Of a DNA stretch of 64,000 nucleotides, positions 15,932-24,854 are shown one piece after another. This stretch comes from Thermohalobaculum sp039027855 (GTDB lineage: Bacteria > Pseudomonadota > Alphaproteobacteria > Rhodobacterales > Rhodobacteraceae). The stretch spans positions 1-64,000 of the forward strand of contig JBCCJI010000005.1 in assembly GCA_039027855.1 (NCBI GenBank), written 5' to 3'. A program made the translations under genes and the position numbers. Every line of letters begins with the position of its first letter. The stretch's first letter is position 1. The notes below the pieces were generated by a model. It was not told where the DNA came from. It was given only the letters and a program-made list of their open reading frames with translations, and did not search any database.

Positions 15932-16827
15932 TGCGCGCGGTTCCTCCCGCCCTGCAGGCGCGTCTCGATACCGGATGCACGACGCTCTGTCGTTGTTGGC
16001 AGCTCGAGCGGCAGGACGGTGTGCGCCTCGGTTTCACCGATCACGACCGCGATCTCACCTTCGACGGGTTGGTGCACCGGGCCGCGTCGGGCCTGACGGC
16101 ATCCGCGGCCACGGCCTCGCTCGGTCTCAGCATCGACACGCAATCGGTTGAGGGCGCCTTGCAGGGCGATGCCATCGACGATGCCGATATCGAGGCGGGG
16201 CGCTACGATGGAGCGGTGATCCGGCAGTTCTTGGTGGACTGGCAGAGTGTCGATATCCGCCTGCTGCAGTCGGTGGGCACGCTTGGGGCGATCACGCGGC
16301 GGGGGGCGGCGTTCGAGGCGGAGGTCTTGGGGCTTTCGGCCGCGCTCAACCAACCCGTCGGGCGTACCTTCATGCGGCGGTGCTCGCAGGTGCTGGGTGA
16401 TAGTCGCTGCGGCGTCGACCTCGATGATCCGTCATTTCGCGGCACCGGCGTGGTCGAAGCGGTTGAGACACCGGCACGGGTGCGGGTGACGGGCCTGGCC
16501 GCCTTTGATGCCGGTTGGTTCGAGGGTGGCATCGTTTCCTGGACCGAGGGGGCGGCCGCAGGCCTGACCGGTGCGGTGCGCTATCACGGTCTGACCGACG
16601 GTGCCGCGGTGATCGAGACCTGGGGCGATCTGCCGGCCGGTGTCGACGCCGGCTCGGCGTTCTCGATCCGTGCCGGTTGCGACAAGCGCATTGAAACCTG
16701 TGCTGGTAAGTTCGGCAACCTCTCGAACTTCAGGGGATTTCCGCACATGCCGGGCGACGACTGGGCGGCCGGCTATCCCGACGAAGGGGGCAAGCATGAC
16801 GGTGGATCGCTCTTCAATGACCGCTGA
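15931..16827 (+). CDS. g13: GTA baseplate hub protein (gp13), DUF2163
   Basis: The 298-aa DUF2163 hub protein forms the core of the tail tip. The N-terminal domain contains CTTLCRCWQLERQDGVRLGF and TDHDRDLTFDGLVHRA. The C-terminal part holds four cysteines at 151, 160, 250 and 257 (RRCSQVLGDSRCGVDL and GCDKRIETCAGKFGNLSNF), followed by FRGFPHMPG. Structural work on the R. capsulatus GTA described an iron-sulfur cluster in the hub, as I recall it, and these four cysteines are the obvious ligands. The gene overlaps g14 by 32 bp. Confidence 0.94.
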   Translation: MRAVPPALQARLDTGCTTLCRCWQLERQDGVRLGFTDHDRDLTFDGLVHRAASGLTASAATASLGLSIDTQSVEGALQGDAIDDADIEAGRYDGAVIRQFLVDWQSVDIRLLQSVGTLGAITRRGAAFEAEVLGLSAALNQPVGRTFMRRCSQVLGDSRCGVDLDDPSFRGTGVVEAVETPARVRVTGLAAFDAGWFEGGIVSWTEGAAAGLTGAVRYHGLTDGAAVIETWGDLPAGVDAGSAFSIRAGCDKRIETCAGKFGNLSNFRGFPHMPGDDWAAGYPDEGGKHDGGSLFNDR

Positions 16828-17266
16828 GGGTGACGCCATCGTCAGTGTGGCACGTCGGTGGATCGGTACGCCCTACCACCATCAGGCCAGTCTTGAGGGT
16901 GTTGGATCGGATTGTCTGGGCCTTGTACGCGGTATCTGGCGCGAGATGATCGGCCCGGAGCCGGAAGAGATCCCGAGCTACTCGCCTCACTGGGCTGAGA
17001 GTGGGGGCGCAGAGACGCTGCTGGACGCGGCGCGACGCCAAATGCGGCCGCTGTCTCGTGAGGCGGCTGCGCCGGGCGACGTGTTGGCGTTTCGCATGCG
17101 GCGCGGCGGTCTTGCCAAGCATCTCGCTGTGCTGGTCGAGGGCGATGTGCAGGCGGGGCGGATCGTGCATGCCTATGAGGGTCACGCGGTCTGCGAGACC
17201 GCGCTTGGTAAGGCGTGGTCGCGACGGATCGCCGGCGCCTTTCGATTTCCTGTTGGAGAGACTTGA
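16796..17266 (+). CDS. g14: GTA NlpC/P60 peptidase (gp14)
   Basis: A tail-associated cell wall peptidase, presumed to open the recipient's peptidoglycan during DNA delivery. The 156-aa product has the NlpC/P60 pattern: WIGTPYHHQASLEGVGSDC with the catalytic Cys40, GLVRGIWREMIGPEP, AAPGDVLAFRMRRGGLAKHL with His109, and IVHAYEGHAVCETALG. The ATG at 16796 has a GAAGGGGG ribosome site; a second ATG at 16817 is possible. Its TGA overlaps the g15 ATG (TGATG). Confidence 0.93.
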   Translation: MTVDRSSMTAEGDAIVSVARRWIGTPYHHQASLEGVGSDCLGLVRGIWREMIGPEPEEIPSYSPHWAESGGAETLLDAARRQMRPLSREAAAPGDVLAFRMRRGGLAKHLAVLVEGDVQAGRIVHAYEGHAVCETALGKAWSRRIAGAFRFPVGET

Positions 17267-20200
17267 TGGCGACGCTTCTTCTCGCCGCTGCGGGCAGTGC
17301 CGTTGGTGGTGCCATCGGTGGTTCGATCCTCGGGGTCGGGGCCGCAACAATCGGGCAGGCGGCCGGCGCGGTTGTGGGTGGTCTGCTGGACCAGAAGCTC
17401 CTGGGGCGCGGCTCGCGCTCGGTCGATGTTGGTCGCGCGCGCTCGCTCAGACTGCAGACCTCGACCGAGGGGACGCCGGTGCCGCGGGTCTATGGTCGGA
17501 TGCGTCTGAGCGGCACGGTGATCTGGTCGACGCGGTTCCTCGAGCGCGTCACCGAGCGGCGTGAAGGCGGCAAAGGCGGTGGCGGCAGCAGCACCAAGGT
17601 TCGGGAATACAGCTATTCCATCAGCCTTGCGATCGCTGTCTGTGAGGGCCCGATCGACCGGGTGGGACGCATCTGGGCCGACGGCAAAGAGATCGATGTT
17701 CGCTCGGTTACGTACCGCGTCTACACCGGCGACGATGCGCAGGGGCCAGATCCAAAGATCGAGGCCGTCGAGGGGTCGGGGAATGTGCCGCACTATCGTG
17801 GCACGGCTTATGTGGTGTTCGAAGACCTGGCCCTTGGCGCCTACGGCAACCGGATACCGCAGTTTTCGTTTGAGGTGTTCCGTGCGCCGGGCCGGGATGC
17901 CGGGGGACTTGCCGGGGGACTGGACCCGGCCGCACAAGGTGAGCCGCTCACCGAGCTGATCGAAGCCGTTGCGCTCTCTCCCGGGACCGGTGAGTTCGCG
18001 CTGCACGACGCGGTGCATCGCTATGTGGGGCCGGGGGGCAGCACCTCTGCGGCGAATGTCGCGACGACCTCGGGCAAGGCTGATCTAGAGGTCGCGCTGG
18101 ATCAGTTGCAGGCGGATCTGCCGGCCTGCAAGTGCGTCTCTCTCGTCGTGTCGTGGTTTGGCGATGATTTGCGATGCGGGCGCTGCACGATCCGGCCGAA
18201 GATCGAGAAGGCCGGGCGCAGAAGCATTCCAACCTCGTGGACGGCATCCGGGCTGACGACAGACACGGCGGGACTGATTAGCCAGGACGCTGACGGGACC
18301 CCGATCTATGGCGGGTCGCCGTCGGATGCGTCGATCATTGCGGCAATCGAGGCGCTGAAAGCGCGCGGCCTCGAGGTGATGGTCTATCCCTTCATCCTGA
18401 TGGACGTGCCGTCGGGCAATGGACGGCCGGATCCCTATGACGAGGCTGCCGAGCAGTCGGCGCTGCCCTGGCGCGGGCGGATCACCTTGGACAAGGCGCC
18501 CGGGCAGCCCGGGAGTAGTGATCAAACGGCTGCGGCCGCGGCAGACGTGGCGGCCTTCTTCGGCACTGCCGCGCCATCGGACTTCGATCTCACCGGCACG
18601 CTGCCGGTGTTTCACGGCGCGGCGGGCGACTGGGGTCTGCGCCGCTTCGTGCTGCATCTGGCGGCCTTGGCGGAGATCGCGGGCGGGGTCGACGCCTTTT
18701 GCATTGGCAGCGAAATGCGCGGGCTGACCCAGATCCGCGATGGGCGGACGAGCTATCCCGCGGTGGAGGCGTTCAGGCAACTGGCGGGCGACGTCAAGTT
18801 GCTGTTGCCGGGTGCCAAGCTGACTTATGCGGCGGACTGGAGCGAGTACTTCGGCCATCATCCCGCCGGTGGATCGGGTGATCACCTTTTCCATCTCGAC
18901 CCGCTTTGGGCGGATCCCGCAATCGATTTCGTTGGGATCGACGATTATATGTCGTGTTCGGACTGGCGCTATTATCCGGCGCACCTCGACGCGGCATCCG
19001 GCGTGAAGTCGGTCTATGCGCTCGACTATCTCACCTCGAACGTGGCGGGCGGGGAGAACTTCGACTGGTATTACGCCAGTGACGCGGATCGCCTCGCCCA
19101 GGTCCGGACGCCGATCGTCGATACACAGCACGGCGAGGACTGGATCTTCCGTCCCAAGGACATCGAGGGGTGGTGGGAGAATGCGCATTACAACCGCGTC
19201 GGCGGGGTGAGGCAAACGACGCCGACGGCCTGGCTGCCGGAGATGAAGCCGGTGCGCCTGACCGAAACCGGCTGCTCGGCGATCGATTTGGGTGCTAACC
19301 AGCCGAATGTGTTCCTCGATCCGAAAAGCTCGGAGAGTGCCCTGCCGCATTTCTCGCGCGGGGTGCGCGATGATGAGATGCAGCGGCGGTTCCTGCAGGC
19401 CAAGATCGGGTATTGGCGCGACCACGGGAGCCGGGTGTCGTCGGTCTATGGCGGTCCGATGCTGGAGGCCGATGGGATCTATGTCTGGACCTGGGATGCG
19501 CGGCCCTGGCCGGCCTTTCCCAACCGGACGGCGACCTGGGCGGATGGGCCGAACCATCGACGGGGCCATTGGATCACGGGGCGCGTGACGGCCTCGAGCC
19601 TCGCTGAAACGGTGGCGTCCATCTGTGCGCGAGGCGGTGTTGCGGACTGTGATGTTAACGATCTGCACGGTGCGCTGACCGGGTATCTGGTGGACCGGCC
19701 GGCGACGGTGCGCGAGGCGCTTCAGCCCCTGATGACGGCCTTTGGTTTCGATGCATTCGAGAGCGGCGGTCGCATCGTCTTTCGTATGCGAGGCACGGGC
19801 CCCGATGCGGTGATCAACACTGATCGGCTGATCGAGGTGTCGGACCACGGCTATGCGGTTGAGCTGACGCGCGAGGCCGAGGGGGAGAGTGTGGACGGTG
19901 TCCGGTACACGTTTCTGGATGCCGAAAGCAGCTACGAGACCGCCACGGTCGAGGCGCTGCTCACAGGCAGCGCGGGCATCGGGGTCGAGGACAGCAGCGC
20001 GCTGATTGCGATGCCCCGGAGCCAGGCACAGGGTGTCGCCAATCGCTGGCTGGCCGAGGTCACGGGTGCACGCGACGAAGCGACCCTGGCGTTGCCGCCA
20101 TCGATGCTTTCCTTGGAAGCGGGCGATGTCGTGGTCATCGATGATACCAGCCGGCAATGGCGGGTGGAGCGGGTCGAGCGCGGCGAAGCATCGTCGCTGG

Positions 20201-21207
20201 AGCTGACGCGGATCAATGCTGCGCAATATCTGCCTTCGGCGAGCGAGGAGAGCAGTACCAGTGTAGACGGCATCCTCGTTCCCGGTCCGGTGGAGGGCAT
20301 CTTTCTCGATCTTCCCCTGGCGAGCGATGGTGAGGATACGGGTGCGCGCGTGGTTGCCTCCGCCGCACCATGGCCGGGTGCCATCGACCTGTACCGGATC
20401 AGCGAAGGCGGCTCATTCTCGGTCGTTGGGCAACAGCGACGGCCGGGGTTGACGGGGGTCGTGGCGACCACGCTGCAGCCCGGCGTGGCGGGATACTGGC
20501 AGCGGGTCTCGTTTGAGGTCGAGATGATTGAGGAGAGGGTGTTCTCGGTCTCCCGGCTCGACGTCCTGGCAGGGGCCAATGCCCTAGCCGTGGAGACAGC
20601 CCCCGGTCTCTGGGAGATCCTGCAGTTCAGGGAGGCGCTGCTGGTTGGCCCGCATCGCTATCGCCTGTCACATCTGCTGCGTGGACAACGTGGCACGGAA
20701 AGTGCGGCCGGGGCGGAGATTGCGCCAGGGGCGCGGGTCGTTGTGCTGGACGATGCGGTGCTGGCGCCGCCGATCGGTATCGAAGACCTTGGCATCAACG
20801 TGACCTATGCCTTTGGGGACAGTCGGCTGTCTCCCGATGATCCTGCCTACACGCGATCCGTGGCCACACCCGCGGGCAGGGGATTGGTGCCCTATTCGCC
20901 GGCGCATCTGCGGCTAAGCCATCAAGGCGATGACACCGTGTTCTTTTGGATCAGGAGAACGCGGATCGGCGGAGACAGCTGGTTCGGCACGGATGTCCCG
21001 CTGGGAGAAGAAGCTGAGCGCTACGCGGTCGAGGTGCGCGAGGGCGGCGGGCTGAGGCGCTCGCTGAGCGTGAGCGAGCCGCGCTTTGTCTATGACGCGA
21101 TGATGCGTGCCGAGGACGGGATTACGGGACCCTATTCCGTGAGGGTCGCGCAGCTGTCGGTCCTGATGGGTGCGGGTGAGTGGAGGAGCATCGAGGTCGA
21201 TGACTGA
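17266..21207 (+). CDS. g15: GTA tail-tip 'megatron' protein (gp15)
   Basis: The 1313-aa tail-tip protein, functional counterpart of phage J/tip proteins, forms the tip and contacts the recipient. An N-terminal glycine/alanine-rich segment (AVGGAIGGSILGVGAATIGQ near residues 12-31) is followed by the J-like start VPRVYGRMRLSGTVIWSTRF. A GTA TIM-barrel-like domain spans roughly 430-740 (AADWSEYFGHHPAGGSGDHL, FVGIDDYMSCSDWRYY). A phage-tail_3 type domain lies near 790-950, and the C-terminal third is beta-rich. Full length is normal for the family. The 3' end overlaps the next gene by 8 bp. Confidence 0.95.
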   Translation: MATLLLAAAGSAVGGAIGGSILGVGAATIGQAAGAVVGGLLDQKLLGRGSRSVDVGRARSLRLQTSTEGTPVPRVYGRMRLSGTVIWSTRFLERVTERREGGKGGGGSSTKVREYSYSISLAIAVCEGPIDRVGRIWADGKEIDVRSVTYRVYTGDDAQGPDPKIEAVEGSGNVPHYRGTAYVVFEDLALGAYGNRIPQFSFEVFRAPGRDAGGLAGGLDPAAQGEPLTELIEAVALSPGTGEFALHDAVHRYVGPGGSTSAANVATTSGKADLEVALDQLQADLPACKCVSLVVSWFGDDLRCGRCTIRPKIEKAGRRSIPTSWTASGLTTDTAGLISQDADGTPIYGGSPSDASIIAAIEALKARGLEVMVYPFILMDVPSGNGRPDPYDEAAEQSALPWRGRITLDKAPGQPGSSDQTAAAAADVAAFFGTAAPSDFDLTGTLPVFHGAAGDWGLRRFVLHLAALAEIAGGVDAFCIGSEMRGLTQIRDGRTSYPAVEAFRQLAGDVKLLLPGAKLTYAADWSEYFGHHPAGGSGDHLFHLDPLWADPAIDFVGIDDYMSCSDWRYYPAHLDAASGVKSVYALDYLTSNVAGGENFDWYYASDADRLAQVRTPIVDTQHGEDWIFRPKDIEGWWENAHYNRVGGVRQTTPTAWLPEMKPVRLTETGCSAIDLGANQPNVFLDPKSSESALPHFSRGVRDDEMQRRFLQAKIGYWRDHGSRVSSVYGGPMLEADGIYVWTWDARPWPAFPNRTATWADGPNHRRGHWITGRVTASSLAETVASICARGGVADCDVNDLHGALTGYLVDRPATVREALQPLMTAFGFDAFESGGRIVFRMRGTGPDAVINTDRLIEVSDHGYAVELTREAEGESVDGVRYTFLDAESSYETATVEALLTGSAGIGVEDSSALIAMPRSQAQGVANRWLAEVTGARDEATLALPPSMLSLEAGDVVVIDDTSRQWRVERVERGEASSLELTRINAAQYLPSASEESSTSVDGILVPGPVEGIFLDLPLASDGEDTGARVVASAAPWPGAIDLYRISEGGSFSVVGQQRRPGLTGVVATTLQPGVAGYWQRVSFEVEMIEERVFSVSRLDVLAGANALAVETAPGLWEILQFREALLVGPHRYRLSHLLRGQRGTESAAGAEIAPGARVVVLDDAVLAPPIGIEDLGINVTYAFGDSRLSPDDPAYTRSVATPAGRGLVPYSPAHLRLSHQGDDTVFFWIRRTRIGGDSWFGTDVPLGEEAERYAVEVREGGGLRRSLSVSEPRFVYDAMMRAEDGITGPYSVRVAQLSVLMGAGEWRSIEVDD

Positions 21208-21907
21208 GACGATGAGACTGGGGCTGACACTGCTCGAGGCCGCGCAGGCACAGAAGCATGTGACCGTGAATGAGGCACTGCTGCGCCTCGATGCCGGTAT
21301 GGCGGTCACGGTGGACGGTGTCGGTATCGACGCCCCGCCGAGCGTTGTGGACGGCGCCGTCTACATTGTAGGCGTTGCGCCGACGGGTGACTGGTCCGGC
21401 CATGCGGGAGACATTGCCTATGGCATCGGTGGGGGCTGGGCGTTCGTTACCCCTGGCGCTGGAAGGCGCGTCAGCACTGGACTTGGCGGCGACGAGTACG
21501 TCTATGACGGCCAAGCATGGCGCCGGGGCTTCGTGGCAGGGGCGGCGAGCGGGGCCTACACCGCCATGCGCGTGCTTGAGGTTGATGAGACGCTTACTCC
21601 TGGCGCGAGCCATGTGACGGCGGCGGTAATCCCGGCCGGATCCTTGGTGATCGGTGTGACCGGACGCGTGACCGAAGCTCTTGGCGGTGCGACGAGCTGG
21701 ATGCTGGGCGTAGCCGGCGCCGATGATCGCTATGGCAGTGGTCTCGGCGCGGGCGCTGGGTCTTACGCGCTCGGCTATACCGGATCACCCTTGGCCTATT
21801 ACGCAGAGACGCCGCTGGTCATGACCTCGGGCGACGCCCCGTTTAGTAGCGGACGCGTAACTCTCTGCGTTCATCTCATTGAAATCTTCCCGCCAGTCGC
21901 CTTGTAG
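21200..21907 (+). CDS. DUF2793 protein, probable GTA fibre component
   Basis: A 235-aa DUF2793 protein. The DUF signature is clear: LGLTLLEAAQAQKHVTVNEA near residues 6-25, then LRLDAGMAVTV and GDWSGHAGDIAYGIGGGWAF. The C-terminal half (about 110-235) is a glycine- and beta-rich region resembling phage receptor-binding or fibre tips (VTGRVTEALGGATSWMLGVA). It begins inside the 3' end of g15 (8-bp overlap), which ties it to the GTA operon. Related DUF2793 genes follow g15 in other rhodobacteria. Function as a fibre is inference. Confidence 0.82.
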   Translation: MTETMRLGLTLLEAAQAQKHVTVNEALLRLDAGMAVTVDGVGIDAPPSVVDGAVYIVGVAPTGDWSGHAGDIAYGIGGGWAFVTPGAGRRVSTGLGGDEYVYDGQAWRRGFVAGAASGAYTAMRVLEVDETLTPGASHVTAAVIPAGSLVIGVTGRVTEALGGATSWMLGVAGADDRYGSGLGAGAGSYALGYTGSPLAYYAETPLVMTSGDAPFSSGRVTLCVHLIEIFPPVAL

Positions 21908-21938
21908 TAAGGATCGCGAGCCGGCGGGAGAGCCACCA

Positions 21939-22772
21939 ATGACCGATGCCGTCCACGATGGACCTGTTTCGAGCCTCGATCCGACCTGGGCCGAGATCAG
22001 GCGGGAGGCGGAGGGGATCACGCGTGACGAGCCGCTGATGGCGGGTCTCGCGCATTCGGCGGTGCTGCATCATCAGAGTTTCGAGGCGGCGCTGTCGCAT
22101 CGGATCACAGTGAAGCTCTCGACCGACGAGATGCCACCGATGCTGCTGAGGGAGTTGGTCGACCGGGCTATTGAAGAGGATCCGCGGATAGGATCCGCGG
22201 CGCGAGCGGATTTGTCCGCTGTCTATGATCGTGACCCGGCCTGCGAGCGCCTGGTGCAGCCGCTGCTCTATTTCAAAGGCTATCTCGCACTGCAGTCGCA
22301 TCGCATCGCCCATCAGCTCTGGGTGACCGGCCGGCGGGACGTCGCGTTGTATCTGCAGATGCGGGTGTCGGAGATGTTCTCCATCGATATCCATCCGAAT
22401 GCGCGGATCGGGCAGGGGATCATGATCGACCATGCCCATTCCATGGTAATCGGGGAGACGGCAGTCGTTGGTGACGATGTCTCGATGCTGCACGGCGTCA
22501 CGCTCGGTGGTACCGGCAAGGTCGGCGGCGATCGTCATCCAAAGATCGGCGCCGGCGTGCTCATCGGTGCGGGCGCCAAGGTGCTGGGCAACATCCACGT
22601 CGGCGCCTGCTCGCGCGTTGCCGCGGGCAGTGTGGTGCTGAAAGACGTGCCGCCCAACACGACGGTCGCTGGTGTGCCGGCACGGCCCGTGGGCGAGGCG
22701 GGATGCTCGCGCCCGTCACAGATGATGGATCACCATCTGATGGCTGCCGAGGACATCGTCCCCGACTGCTGA
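21939..22772 (+). CDS. cysE: Serine O-acetyltransferase
   Basis: CysE acetylates L-serine with acetyl-CoA, the first step of cysteine synthesis. The 277-aa protein (ATG 21939, CGGGAG upstream) has the N-terminal helical domain (DPTWAEIRREAEGITRDEPL) and the left-handed beta-helix: DIHPNARIGQGIMIDHAHSM, VIGETAVVGDDVSMLHGVTL and GGTGKVGGDRHPKIGAGVLI, with catalytic DH and H residues. It directly follows the GTA cluster on the same strand, an arrangement conserved in Rhodobacterales, and faces a minus-strand gene 5 bp away. Confidence 0.97.
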   Translation: MTDAVHDGPVSSLDPTWAEIRREAEGITRDEPLMAGLAHSAVLHHQSFEAALSHRITVKLSTDEMPPMLLRELVDRAIEEDPRIGSAARADLSAVYDRDPACERLVQPLLYFKGYLALQSHRIAHQLWVTGRRDVALYLQMRVSEMFSIDIHPNARIGQGIMIDHAHSMVIGETAVVGDDVSMLHGVTLGGTGKVGGDRHPKIGAGVLIGAGAKVLGNIHVGACSRVAAGSVVLKDVPPNTTVAGVPARPVGEAGCSRPSQMMDHHLMAAEDIVPDC

Positions 22773-22777
22773 GGCGG

Positions 22778-23875
22778 TCAGACGGTTGCCCGCCTGCGGC
22801 GTCCCTCGCGACGGCCGCGGGCGCCTGTCTCAGCTTCACCGCCTCTCGAAGCGGCTTCGGCGGCGCGGTTGAAGCGGATCCAGTTTGCGCCATTTGGATC
22901 GCTCGCCATCAGGAGATCGGCGGCCATGATCGCCTCCTGCTCCTTGGACGGGCTTGCCGTCTGCGAGCCGAGCCCGAGAAGCGGAGCGAGCGCTGCGGGG
23001 TCGATACCGTCGGGCACCGTGATACCGAGCGCGGCCAAGGCCGCCACCCGCTCGGCGATCTTTTTATCCGACGCGCCGAGTTGAACCGGGTTCATGATGG
23101 CCGATGTCATACCGGCGCCGATCGCCATTGGGAGAAAGGCGTTGTTGATGCCGTGCCGGTTCGGCATCCGGAACGAGATGTTGGACGCGCCACAGGTGGT
23201 GTTGACACCAAGATCTTCGCGCAGGCGGCGCACCAAGGTGAAAACCTGCTGGCCGGCCGTCGCCATCGCACCGATCGGCATAACCAGCGGATCGACCACG
23301 ATGTCGTGGGCCGGGATGCCGAAATCGGCAGCGCGCTCGACGATTTTCTTGGCCACCGCGAAGCGGATCTCGGGGTCTTCCGAGATGCCGGTATCGTCGT
23401 TGGAGATGGCGACGACCGGCACGTTGTACTTCTTCACCAGCGGCAGCACCGCTTCCAGCCGATCCTCTTCGCCCGTCACTGAATTCAGGAGGGGCCGACC
23501 CTCGGCGGTCTGCAAACCAGCCTCCAGCGCGCCGGGGACCGAGCTGTCGATACAGAGCGGTGTGTCCGTCACGGCTTGCACCGTCTCCACCAGTCTCTTC
23601 ATCAACGGCGGTTCGACAAAGTTGTTGTCGGCGTAGCGCGGATCTTCGGCCATCTTGTTCGAGAAGACCGCGCCCGAGTTGATGTCGAGCACGCTCGCGC
23701 CGCAGCGTGTCTGTTCCAGCGCATCTTTTTCGACAATCGAGAAGTCGCCTGCCTCAAGCTCGAGATTGAGCTTCGCCCGACCTGTCGGGTTGATACGCTC
23801 CCCGATGACGCAGAAGGGCTGATCGAAGCCCATCACCACGGTCTTGGTCTTCGATTCGATCACGGTGCGGGTCAT
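22778..23875 (-). CDS. Methyl-THF:corrinoid methyltransferase, pterin-binding part of split methionine synthase
   Basis: A 365-aa pterin-binding (DHPS-like) TIM-barrel protein that would move the methyl group of 5-methyl-THF to a corrinoid protein. Landmarks are FCVIGERINPTGRAKL near residues 20-35, GASVLDINSGAVF near 59-71, PLCIDSSVPGALEAGL, GRPLLNSVTGEEDRLEAVLP and GVNTTCGASNISFRMPNRHG. This corresponds to the second module of MetH on its own; the homocysteine and cobalamin modules are encoded at 57.7 and 59.9 kb. The C-terminal 40 residues are a basic tail. It is the last gene of a three-gene minus-strand unit with the MetF-like protein. Confidence 0.9.
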   Translation of the reverse strand: MTRTVIESKTKTVVMGFDQPFCVIGERINPTGRAKLNLELEAGDFSIVEKDALEQTRCGASVLDINSGAVFSNKMAEDPRYADNNFVEPPLMKRLVETVQAVTDTPLCIDSSVPGALEAGLQTAEGRPLLNSVTGEEDRLEAVLPLVKKYNVPVVAISNDDTGISEDPEIRFAVAKKIVERAADFGIPAHDIVVDPLVMPIGAMATAGQQVFTLVRRLREDLGVNTTCGASNISFRMPNRHGINNAFLPMAIGAGMTSAIMNPVQLGASDKKIAERVAALAALGITVPDGIDPAALAPLLGLGSQTASPSKEQEAIMAADLLMASDPNGANWIRFNRAAEAASRGGEAETGARGRREGRRRRATV

Positions 23876-23916
23876 CAGGGTCCCTTACGATGCGGGGTGG
23901 CGTTGTCGTGCGAGTG

Positions 23917-24843
23917 TCAGGAGCGCGCGGTAGCGGCCCTGGCTGCGCCGGCATCCAGTTCACGTGCCCAGTCAGCCGATGCCTTGATCCCGCCAAGCGG
24001 GAACAAATGAACCTGCGCTATCGGGAAGGCCGGGTTATTCGATCGCTCCGCCGCCAAGCCGCGGATCACCTCGTCTGGCGCGAAGGGCAGCAGCAGCTTG
24101 GTCACGTCGGCCGCTCGGCGCTGCAGCACGCGGAGTGACGGGCCGACGCCGCAGGCCATCGCGAACTTGATGAGCGTCTGCAGTTTGGCCGGGCCCGCGA
24201 GCCCGATATGCACCGGCAGGGTGACCCCCGCCTCGGCCAAACGCCGCGTCCACGCAATGACCGGATCAGCCTCGAAGCAGAACTGCGTCACCACCGCCAT
24301 CTCGGCATCGGTGCTGTCACGCCAGGCCTGTTTCAGGCGCAGCGCTTCCATGACGACGCGCTCACCGCCGTCGGTGTCGATATCACGGTTGCCTTCTGGA
24401 TGGCCGGCCACGTGGATGCGCCGATAGCCATGGCGGTCAAAGAGCCCGCTGTCCATCAGCTGTAGGGCGTTGTCGTAGTGGCCCTTCGGCGTTGTTAGCC
24501 CGCCTCCCAGCACCAAAGCACTCTCGATACCGGCCTCGTCGGCGTAGCGGCCGATCATCCTCTCCAGTTCGGCTTGGTCGCGGATCACACGCGCCGGGAA
24601 ATGCGGCATGACCTCAAACCCCTCGGCCGAGATCCGCTTGGCGGTCGCCAGCATGTCCTCGAAGGGGGTGCCGTCGAGATGGGCCACATAGACGCGCGTG
24701 CCTGCTGGCAAGATCGCGTCAAACCGGTCGATCTTGGCGGCGGTGCGCGGCATCACCTCGATGGAAAAACCGCGCGTGAAGGCCGCGACGCCACCATCGC
24801 CGCGGTTCTTTCGATGGCTGGCAAAGCTTAGGATGCTGGCCAT
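23917..24843 (-). CDS. Methylenetetrahydrofolate reductase-family protein
   Basis: A 308-aa MetF-superfamily barrel (start ATG at 24843). It shows FTRGFSIEVMPRTAAKID, LPAGTRVYVAHLDGTPFEDM, MPHFPARVIRD, ALVLGGGLTTPKGHYDNALQ, IHVAGHPEGNRDID and VTQFCFEADPVIAWTRRLAE, a pattern related to but clearly divergent from the canonical MetF at 25350. It lies between the 'virulence factor' gene and the pterin methyltransferase on the same strand (11 and 41 bp gaps). That context suggests a role in making or handling methyl-THF for the corrinoid methyltransferase. Substrate and redox partner cannot be deduced. Confidence 0.8.
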   Translation of the reverse strand: MASILSFASHRKNRGDGGVAAFTRGFSIEVMPRTAAKIDRFDAILPAGTRVYVAHLDGTPFEDMLATAKRISAEGFEVMPHFPARVIRDQAELERMIGRYADEAGIESALVLGGGLTTPKGHYDNALQLMDSGLFDRHGYRRIHVAGHPEGNRDIDTDGGERVVMEALRLKQAWRDSTDAEMAVVTQFCFEADPVIAWTRRLAEAGVTLPVHIGLAGPAKLQTLIKFAMACGVGPSLRVLQRRAADVTKLLLPFAPDEVIRGLAAERSNNPAFPIAQVHLFPLGGIKASADWARELDAGAARAATARS

Positions 24844-24854
24844 GGGTTCTCCCT

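Noticed and set aside
18085..20226. 713-codon minus-strand open frame inside the megatron gene
   Set aside because: It is an antisense shadow of g15; the plus-strand protein has clear TIM-barrel and tail-tip motifs.
7400..21907. Interpretation of the phage-like cluster as an ordinary prophage
   Set aside because: No integrase, attachment repeats, repressor, replication or lysis genes are seen, and the genes match GTA order and conserved flanks including cysE.
22178..22200. Duplicated GGATCCGCGG in cysE
   Set aside because: The two copies encode normal residues of the CysE helical domain, and the similarity is likely coincidence of codon use.
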